From positions 1 to 64,000 of the forward strand of contig NZ_JAELTJ010000004.1 of assembly GCF_016428805.1 (NCBI RefSeq): a stretch of 64,000 bases of DNA, given 5' to 3'. This stretch comes from Achromobacter sp. ASV32. GTDB lineage: Bacteria > Pseudomonadota > Gammaproteobacteria > Burkholderiales > Burkholderiaceae_B. The notes under the pieces are model-generated. The model did no database searches. It saw only the letters and a list, made by a program, of their open reading frames with translations, and was not told the DNA's origin. Below, in pieces: positions 45,953 to 51,595 of this stretch (the stretch's first letter is position 1; the number at the start of each line of letters is the position of its first letter). A program made the translations under genes and the position numbers.

Positions 45953-47119
45953 TCAGGCGCGGAACCCGGTCAGCAGATGCTGCGCCAGCGGCGCCCGCAA
46001 GGGCGCGGCCAGGTCCAGGCCCAGCAGGGCCAGGCCACAGGCATGCTCCACTGGCGCGAGCCCCGTGGCGAAGATGCGCGGCATCAGGTCGGTCAGGCCA
46101 GCGGTGACGACGCGGTCGAATTGGCGCGCCCGCCCGAAATCAGCCAGCGCGGCGGACGGGCTGGCGTTCGGCTGGGCCAGCCAGCCGCCCAGGGCCTGGG
46201 CCAGCCGGGCGGCATCGCGCAATCCCAGGTTCAGGCCCTGGCCGGCCACCGGATGCAGCGTCTGCGCCGCGTTGCCGATCGCGGCCACACGGCCCTGCAC
46301 CAGGGCGCGCCGCGCGCTGAGCGCCAGCGGAAAGACATGGCGCGGCGCCTGGCAGGACAGCCGGCCCAGGCGGTCGCCGAAAGCTGCGGACAGCGCCTGG
46401 GAGAAGGCGGCGTTGTCCAGCGCGGCCAGTTCGGCGGCGCGCTCGGGCGCGCTGCACCAGACCACGGAATAGGCGTCGGGCAGTTGCGGATGCGGCAGCA
46501 GCGCCAGCGGGCCTTCAGCGGTAAAGCGCTCCCAGGCCCAGCCGCGGCGCGGCAGGGTGGCGTGGGCGGTGGTCAGCAGGGCGTGCTGGCCGTAGTCGCG
46601 GCGCACGTCGCTGGCGCCGGCGCCGTCGGATTGCACGGCGATGCGGCAGCTGAGCGCCGCATCGCCCTGACGGATGCGCACGCCATCGCCATCCTGGCCG
46701 TCGACCTGGGCCGGCGGCCCGGCCAGCAGCGTGACGCCGCTGGCGGCCACGCATTCCTCGAGCTTGGCGTGCAGAGCCGAATAGGCCACCACGCAGCCCA
46801 GTTGCGGCACGTCGAAATCGGTGTGCTGGATGACACTGCGGCCCAGCCGGCCGCGCTGGGAGACGTGGATATTGAGGATGTCCGCCGCCTTCGCGGGCCA
46901 GGCGTGCAGGGATTCGAGCAGCACCCGGCTGCCATGGTTCATGGCCAGCACGCGAGGGTCGGCCGCCGGCGCGGCGGCGGGGGTGGCGGGCGCCTGCGTC
47001 GCACCGGCCAGCAGGGCGATGCGGGCCGGGTCCGGCGCCACGCGCGCCAGCATCAGCGCCAGCACGCGGCCCACGGGGCCAGCGCCAAGAATCGCAATGT
47101 CGAAGGCGGAGATAGTCAT
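45953..47119 (-). CDS. UbiH/UbiF/VisC/COQ6-family FAD monooxygenase (ubiquinone ring hydroxylase)
   Basis: A 388-residue flavoprotein hydroxylase. The N-terminal dinucleotide-binding motif is FDIAILGAGPVGRVLALMLA, the middle motif is ...VQSDGAGASDVRRDYGQ (DG motif), and the C-terminal motif is GRVAAIGNAAQTLHPVAGQG followed by LNLGLRDAARLAQAL, the UbiH/COQ6 signature. It should hydroxylate a ubiquinone precursor ring. In betaproteobacteria this gene lies between pepP and dusB, as here. Which ring position it hydroxylates cannot be decided by eye. Confidence 0.93.
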   Translation of the reverse strand: MTISAFDIAILGAGPVGRVLALMLARVAPDPARIALLAGATQAPATPAAAPAADPRVLAMNHGSRVLLESLHAWPAKAADILNIHVSQRGRLGRSVIQHTDFDVPQLGCVVAYSALHAKLEECVAASGVTLLAGPPAQVDGQDGDGVRIRQGDAALSCRIAVQSDGAGASDVRRDYGQHALLTTAHATLPRRGWAWERFTAEGPLALLPHPQLPDAYSVVWCSAPERAAELAALDNAAFSQALSAAFGDRLGRLSCQAPRHVFPLALSARRALVQGRVAAIGNAAQTLHPVAGQGLNLGLRDAARLAQALGGWLAQPNASPSAALADFGRARQFDRVVTAGLTDLMPRIFATGLAPVEHACGLALLGLDLAAPLRAPLAQHLLTGFRA

Positions 47120-47199
47120 GCCCGGATTTTACCTGTCCACTACAATCGCGGGCAGCCGGCGCGGCTTGGCGCCGGGGACCTCTCTACCGGTTGATCGAT

Positions 47200-47664
47200 A
47201 TGACGCAGCTTGAGGCTTCTTCTTCGCTTTCCGCCGCCATCGGCCGCCGTCCGCGCGGCAAGGTCGCCGTCGGCCTGCTGGCCTGCCTGTTCGGCTGGCT
47301 GGGGGCGCATTGGTGGTATCTGGGCCGGCGCCACGCCTGGCTGGTGACGCTGGTGGCGGCGATCAGCCTGTTTTGCGCATTCCGCTTCTACCCGGTCTGG
47401 TACGACAACCCGGCGTTCTTCGTGCTGTTCATCCCGATGATCGACGGCTTCATCGAAAGCGCGGTGTTCTCGCTGATGCCCGACGAAAAATTCGACCGTC
47501 TCTACAACCCGGGGCAGGGCGCGGCCAACAGGACGGGCTGGGGTCCGGTGCTGGTCGCCATCCTGGCCTGCCTGGTGGGCGCCACCGTGTCCATGTTCGC
47601 CATTGCGATGGTGGTGGTGTACATCTGGGTCGCGATGGGCTGGCTGGACGGCCTGGTGCTCTGA
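47200..47664 (+). CDS. TM2-domain-like small membrane protein
   Basis: A 154-residue protein with a short cytoplasmic N-terminus and about four hydrophobic helices. The segment KVAVGLLACLFGWLGAHWWY then LGRRHAWLVTL resembles the TM2 domain (two helices joined by a short turn, with G-x-H-x-F/W-Y-L-G). A later pair of helices is FFVLFIPMIDGFIESAVFSL and GPVLVAILACLVGATVSMFA. Function unknown. It lies between ubiH-family and pepP genes but on the opposite strand, with its own CTACAATCG motif at 47140-47148. Confidence 0.82.
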   Translation: MTQLEASSSLSAAIGRRPRGKVAVGLLACLFGWLGAHWWYLGRRHAWLVTLVAAISLFCAFRFYPVWYDNPAFFVLFIPMIDGFIESAVFSLMPDEKFDRLYNPGQGAANRTGWGPVLVAILACLVGATVSMFAIAMVVVYIWVAMGWLDGLVL

Positions 47665-47677
47665 GCCGGCCCCGTCC

Positions 47678-49021
47678 TCATTCGCGCATCAGCGCTTCGA
47701 TTTCGCTGGCCTGCACCGGCACGCCGCGGGTGATCAGTTCGCAGCCTTCGTCCGTGACCAGCGCGTCGTCTTCGGTGCGGATGCCGATGTTCCAGTAGGC
47801 CTCGGGCACGTCGTCGGCCGGGCGCACGTAGATGCCTGGCTCGATCGTCAGCATCATGCCCGCTTGCAGTGTGCGCCAGGGGCGGTCGGCACCCTGGCCC
47901 GCGCCCGGCTGGCGATAGTCGCCGACGTCGTGCACGTCCAGCCCCAGCCAGTGGCCGGTGCGGTGCATATAGAAGCGGCTGTAGTCGCCCGACTCGATCA
48001 CGCCGTCCAGCGATCCCTTCAGCAATTTCAGATCCAGCATGCCCTGCGCCAGCACGCGCACCGCGGCTTCGTGGGCGTCGTTCCAGCTACGTCCCGGCGC
48101 GGTCGCCTGCGCCGCCGCCTCCTGGGCCGCCACCGTCAGGTCGTAGAGCGCACGCTGCGGACCGCTGTAGCGGCCGTTCACGGGAAAGGTGCGGGTGATG
48201 TCGCTGGCATAGCTGTCGACCTCGCAACCGGCGTCGATCAGCACCAGGTCGCCGTCGCGCAGCACCGCCTCGCCAGCGGGGTAGTGCAGCACGCAGGCAT
48301 TGGCGCCGGCGGCCACGATGCTGTTGTACGCCACCGCCTGGGCGCCATGGCGGCGGAACTCGTACAGCAGTTCCGCTTCCAGTTCGTATTCATGCATGCC
48401 TGCACGGGCCACCCGCATGGCGCGGACGTGCGCGCCGGCGGATATCTTGGCCGCCCGGCGCATCGCGGCGATTTCCGCGGCATCCTTGATCAGCCGCATT
48501 TCGGCGACGATCGGCCGGATGTCCTGCTGCCGCTCGGGCGGGGCATGGCCGCCGCGGCTGGCCTCGCGCGCCGCCGCCAGCCAGCGGTGCAGCCGGCCGT
48601 CGTTGCGTTTGTCGCCAGCCAGCGGTGCGTACAGTGTCGGCTGGTCCAGCAGCAGCTTGGGCACCAGCTCGTCCAGCGCATCCAGCGGGTGCGCGTCGTC
48701 AAAGCCGAAATGCGCGGCCGCGGCCTCGGGACCGAAGCGCCGCCCCTCCCAGATCTCGTGCTCGATGTGGCGCGGACGGCAGAACAGCAGGGCACGGTCG
48801 GTGGCGCCGGCGATCAGCACCAGCCAGGCGCCGGGCTCGGTGAAGCCGGTCAGATAGAAAAAATCACTGTCGTGCCGGTAGGGGTACTCGGCGTCACGGT
48901 TGCGGATGGCCTCGGGAGCGGTGGCCAGGATGGCGATGCCGCCTCCGTCCGCGCGCATCCGGTCCATCAGGCGCTGGCGCCGGGCGGCGAAAGGGGCGAT
49001 GTCGTCGGGAGGCAGGCTCAT
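47678..49021 (-). CDS. pepP: Xaa-Pro aminopeptidase (aminopeptidase P)
   Basis: A 447-residue M24B metallopeptidase. The N-terminal creatinase-like domain begins SLPPDDIAPFAARRQRLMDR. The dinuclear metal site ligands are in DLVLIDAGCEVDSYASDITR (two Asp), MHRTGHWLGLDVHDVG (His), MMLTIEPGIYVRP (Glu) and GIRTEDDALVTDEGCELIT (Glu). It removes N-terminal residues preceding proline. Its place upstream of the ubiH-family gene is conserved in proteobacteria, although a rightward gene is inserted between them here. Confidence 0.95.
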   Translation of the reverse strand: MSLPPDDIAPFAARRQRLMDRMRADGGGIAILATAPEAIRNRDAEYPYRHDSDFFYLTGFTEPGAWLVLIAGATDRALLFCRPRHIEHEIWEGRRFGPEAAAAHFGFDDAHPLDALDELVPKLLLDQPTLYAPLAGDKRNDGRLHRWLAAAREASRGGHAPPERQQDIRPIVAEMRLIKDAAEIAAMRRAAKISAGAHVRAMRVARAGMHEYELEAELLYEFRRHGAQAVAYNSIVAAGANACVLHYPAGEAVLRDGDLVLIDAGCEVDSYASDITRTFPVNGRYSGPQRALYDLTVAAQEAAAQATAPGRSWNDAHEAAVRVLAQGMLDLKLLKGSLDGVIESGDYSRFYMHRTGHWLGLDVHDVGDYRQPGAGQGADRPWRTLQAGMMLTIEPGIYVRPADDVPEAYWNIGIRTEDDALVTDEGCELITRGVPVQASEIEALMRE

Positions 49022-49130
49022 GGGTAACGGGGCGGCCGGGCCGCGCGGGAAGCTGGAATGTCCTCACTTTACTCGCCGTGCCGCCGATGCGACAGTGCGG
49101 CGGCTTCGGCGTGCAAGGGGCGTGAAGTCA

Positions 49131-49159
49131 TTGGACGGTCATGGACGGACTGCTACAAT
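49131..49159 (+). promoter_or_regulatory. Sigma-70 promoter of the riboswitch-controlled exchanger gene
   Basis: TTGGAC at 49131-49136 and TACAAT at 49154-49159 with a 17-base spacer. Transcription would start about 49166, just ahead of the riboswitch. Confidence 0.75.
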
Positions 49160-49167
49160 CGCGGCTC

Positions 49168-49325
49168 TGTCATTGGGGAGTAGCCATCCTTTGTCCCCAA
49201 AGGAGTTAGCGTCAACAGACTTGGTGGTTCGGTACCGCGTAGCGGTTGCCAGAACTCCATGGCGTTAACGGTCTCCATGTCGCGGCCCGCCCGCGCATGG
49301 ATCAGCCAGGCGAGACCTTTGGCCG
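49168..49325 (+). promoter_or_regulatory. yybP-ykoY manganese riboswitch
   Basis: The leader contains the family hallmark GGGGAGTAGCC (49175-49185), a hairpin TTTGTCCCCAAAGG region, GTTAGCGTCAACA (49205-49217) and the closing CGAGACCTTT (49311-49320). These are the conserved elements of yybP-ykoY aptamers such as those before E. coli mntP and alx. GGTCTC at 49270-49275 can pair with GAGACC at 49312-49317. The class senses Mn2+ and switches genes on when Mn2+ is high. It lies in the 376-base leader of a CaCA exchanger, 73 bases before its start codon. Confidence 0.87.
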
Positions 49326-49397
49326 CGTAGCGTTCACCCTTGCCGGGCGAGCCGCTGTGTCGCGCCAATTGGTTTCTGCTCGTCCGGCTGCGTCGAT

Positions 49398-50402
49398 ATG
49401 TTGCTCACCCTGTTTCTGTTTTTCCTGTCCGCGGCAGTGATCTATCTCGCCTGCGAGTTCTTCGTGAACGGCGTTGAATGGGTTGGACACCGGTTCCATC
49501 TCGGCGCTACCGCCACCGGCACCGTGCTGGCCGCCTTCGGCACCGCGCTGCCCGAAAGCGCAGTCACCTTCATGGCCGTGGTCTTCGGCGATACCCCTGA
49601 ACAGAAAGACATCGGCGTCGGCGCCGCCATGGGCGGTCCGCTGGTGCTGGCGACCCTGGCCTACGCCGTCGTCGGATTTGCCCTGTGGCGCGCCCGCCGC
49701 GGCCAAGCCACGCAAGCCAACTGTATCAACGCGGACCAGCGCCGGCTGGCCCGCGACCAGGCCTGGTTCATGGGCATCTTCATCTTCAAGGTCGGGCTGG
49801 GCCTGCTGGCCTTTGCCTGGAAGCCCTGGCTGGGCATCCTGTTCCTGGCCACCTACGGCCTGTACATCAAGCGCGAACTGAGCAACGACGAGGACTGCAT
49901 CGACTGCGAGGATCTGGAGCCGCTCAAGCTGCGTCCGCGCGATGACAATCCGTCCATGTTCTGGGCGGCCACTCAGACCATCCTGGCCCTGGTGGTGATC
50001 GCCGGCGCCTCCCATGTGTTCGTCAACCAGATCGAACTGCTGGGCGTCGCCATGGGCGCGTCACCGCACGTGGCGGCCTTGCTGCTGGCGCCCGTCGCCA
50101 CCGAACTGCCCGAAATCATGAACGCGCTGATCTGGGTGCGCCAGGGCAAGGAACGCCTGGCCCTGGCCAATATTTCCGGCGCCATGATGATCCAGGCCAC
50201 CATCCCCAGTGCGCTGGGCATCTTCATGACGCCCTGGCTGCTGGATGGCCCGCTGCTGGCCGCGGGCCTGTTCACCATGCTGTCCATCAGCCTGTTGTGG
50301 CTGCGTTTCCGCCGCGCCGTCATGAGCGTGCCGGCGCTGTCCGCGGTGGGCGGTTTCTACGCCTTGTTCGCGGCCTACCTGGGCTGGCATTTCTACGCCT
50401 GA
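49398..50402 (+). CDS. CaCA-superfamily cation exchanger (probable Mn2+-responsive exporter)
   Basis: A 334-residue membrane protein with about ten spans arranged as two inverted repeats. The alpha-1 motif is LGATATGTVLAAFGTALPES (residues 35-54) and the alpha-2 motif is GASPHVAALLLAPVATELPE (about 220-239), the ion-binding signatures of sodium/calcium exchangers. The central cytoplasmic loop carries an acidic CxxC cluster, DEDCIDCEDLE (about 164-174), which could bind metal. The upstream Mn2+ riboswitch argues that it exports manganese (or a related divalent cation) when that ion accumulates. A terminator follows. Confidence 0.92.
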   Translation: MLLTLFLFFLSAAVIYLACEFFVNGVEWVGHRFHLGATATGTVLAAFGTALPESAVTFMAVVFGDTPEQKDIGVGAAMGGPLVLATLAYAVVGFALWRARRGQATQANCINADQRRLARDQAWFMGIFIFKVGLGLLAFAWKPWLGILFLATYGLYIKRELSNDEDCIDCEDLEPLKLRPRDDNPSMFWAATQTILALVVIAGASHVFVNQIELLGVAMGASPHVAALLLAPVATELPEIMNALIWVRQGKERLALANISGAMMIQATIPSALGIFMTPWLLDGPLLAAGLFTMLSISLLWLRFRRAVMSVPALSAVGGFYALFAAYLGWHFYA

Positions 50403-50414
50403 CAATGAACGCTC

Positions 50415-50448
50415 GGGACGCAAGGCGCGCCGGCCCTGCGTCCTTTTT
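50415..50448 (+). terminator. Rho-independent terminator of the exchanger gene
   Basis: GGACGCA (50416-50422) pairs with TGCGTCC (50437-50443), with additional AGG/CC pairing inside, and is followed by five T. It lies 13 bases after the stop codon. Confidence 0.85.
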
Positions 50449-50539
50449 CGCACAATCGGCCTTTTTATGCCCTTAAACCTTGTCCATCAGTGGAAACCCG
50501 CGTAAAATTCTGCCGTTATCCATCTCAGGAGCAGTCTTC

Positions 50540-50593
50540 GTGAATACCGATTCCGGCGAAAGTAGTCGATCTTGCATCGACGTCGCTGTTTAA
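50540..50593 (+). CDS. Possible 17-residue leader peptide in the 5' leader of the small MgtC-like gene
   Basis: AGGAG at 50527-50531 is followed eight bases later by a GTG at 50540, opening a 17-codon frame (VNTDSGESSRSCIDVAV) that ends TAA at 50591. It sits in a 395-base gene-free leader downstream of the preceding terminator. A GCAAGC-TTACG-GCTTGC hairpin (50680-50696) and related CTGTTTAACAG / CTGCTAAACAG repeats follow. Translation is unproven. It is reported because the next gene downstream also has a leader mini-ORF. Confidence 0.35.
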   Translation: MNTDSGESSRSCIDVAV

Positions 50594-50843
50594 CAGGTCC
50601 ACGCAGAACTCCGTCTGCCGCAGCCTGCTAAACAGGTTGCGGTTGTATCCCAAGCCCCAGGCAGTAACGGGGCGGTAGCGCAAGCTTACGGCTTGCCGGG
50701 ATGCTTCCCCCGACATCATCCGCCAGAACCGCCGCTAGTCGCAGCGCCAGCGTTCGTGCACCTTTCGTGTCCGCTCGCCAAGCGCCGTGCGTGTGTGTGC
50801 GCGTATCCGCGATACCGCTCCCCATTTTGCAATGGAGGTCGTT

Positions 50844-51176
50844 ATGCGTTTCTTCGACTTGTTCCTGCGCCGCGCCGGCGTGGACCGCGCCACCGCCCTG
50901 GGCCGCCGTCGCGGCACCTCGCGCCTGACCGTCATCTGCCCGCGCGATGAACTGGGCGCCCTGCGCAAGCAGATCTGCCTGGACTTCAGCGCTGCCGGAC
51001 TCGATGTTTCGCAGGTGCAGATCGACCAGGGCCGCGACCCTGGCATGGCCTCGGCCTGCATCACCGTCAATTGCCCGCCCGAACTGCGCGCCGAGCTGAT
51101 GTCGCAAGCGCGTCGGCTGAGCGCCAATCCCGCTGTGCGCCACGTGCATTTCGGCGCCCAACCGCTGGCGGCCTGA
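50844..51176 (+). CDS. Small soluble protein resembling the MgtC C-terminal (ACT-like) domain
   Basis: 110 residues starting MRFFDLFLRRAGVDRATALG, with GGAGG five bases before the ATG. The body (SRLTVICPRDELGALRKQIC; GLDVSQVQID; ASACITVNCPPELRAELMSQ; ARRLSANPAVRHVHFG) has a beta-alpha-beta-beta-alpha-beta pattern. Its spacing and ends resemble the cytoplasmic C-terminal domain of MgtC/SapB proteins, but there are no membrane helices. It lies directly before the mgtA-type gene, so it may be a partner or regulator of that Mg2+ transporter. The relationship is my reading of the pattern and needs a profile search. Confidence 0.65.
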   Translation: MRFFDLFLRRAGVDRATALGRRRGTSRLTVICPRDELGALRKQICLDFSAAGLDVSQVQIDQGRDPGMASACITVNCPPELRAELMSQARRLSANPAVRHVHFGAQPLAA

Positions 51177-51204
51177 GTCCGCCCGCCATCCCCCAGGAGA
51201 GACC

Positions 51205-51270
51205 ATGCCCAGTGCCTTAGACCCCGAGCCTCGATCGCGCCCCACGCGTGGCGCCGGTTCGTCCGTCTGA
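51205..51270 (+). CDS. Proline-rich 21-residue leader peptide, MgtL-like
   Basis: A strong AGGAGA (51195-51200) precedes an ATG at 51205 that opens a 22-codon frame ending TGA at 51268-51270. The peptide contains prolines at positions 2, 7, 9 and 13, with the core LDPEPRSRPTR. In Salmonella, the mgtA leader encodes MgtL, a short peptide with a D-P/P/P then R-R-R pattern. Slow translation of its prolines under low Mg2+ or proline stress changes leader RNA folding and allows mgtA transcription. The equivalent position, size and proline-acidic-then-arginine layout suggest an analogue here. Expression is unproven. Confidence 0.6.
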   Translation: MPSALDPEPRSRPTRGAGSSV

Positions 51271-51445
51271 CCCGTCTTCTCCTTGCGAGCCGACTGGCCG
51301 GATAGTCACCCGGTCCGTACGGAATCCGCAGCCCTGAACCCCCGGCCAGGCCCGCTACGCGCGCGCCGGTTCCGCCGGCCCAGGTTCTTCCGCTAGTTTC
51401 CCGTTCCGCTTCACGCTCCCGGCGCGCCCATCGACGCGATCCGGA

Positions 51446-51514
51446 CACCGGCAGCATTGCTCCGGTGCCTGCGCACGCCTGTACGTCATGGATCCGGTCT
51501 GCCTGCGCAGACCG
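51446..51514 (+). promoter_or_regulatory. Two strong hairpins in the mgtA-type leader
   Basis: CACCGG...AGC / GCT...CCGGTG forms a nine-pair stem at 51446-51467. CGGTCTGC / GCAGACCG forms a perfect eight-pair stem with a CTGC loop at 51495-51514. Both lie in the otherwise empty 325-base stretch between the leader mini-ORF and the ATPase start. They could be the switching or anti-termination elements of an MgtL-type attenuator. No U-run follows either stem, so any termination would be Rho-dependent. Confidence 0.5.
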
Positions 51515-51595
51515 TGGCCTCGTGCTGCTTGCGATCAGGCCTGGCCGCCTGCCGCCCGTGTCTCCCAGAACAACACCAAAAACCCGAGCACTCCG

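Noticed and set aside
42764-47194. A 1476-codon open reading frame on the plus strand
   Set aside because: It runs antisense through ruvC, purH, fis, dusB and the ubiH-family gene, all of which are clear on the minus strand. Its translation is Gly/Arg/His/Gln-rich, with no family features. It is an artefact of high GC content.
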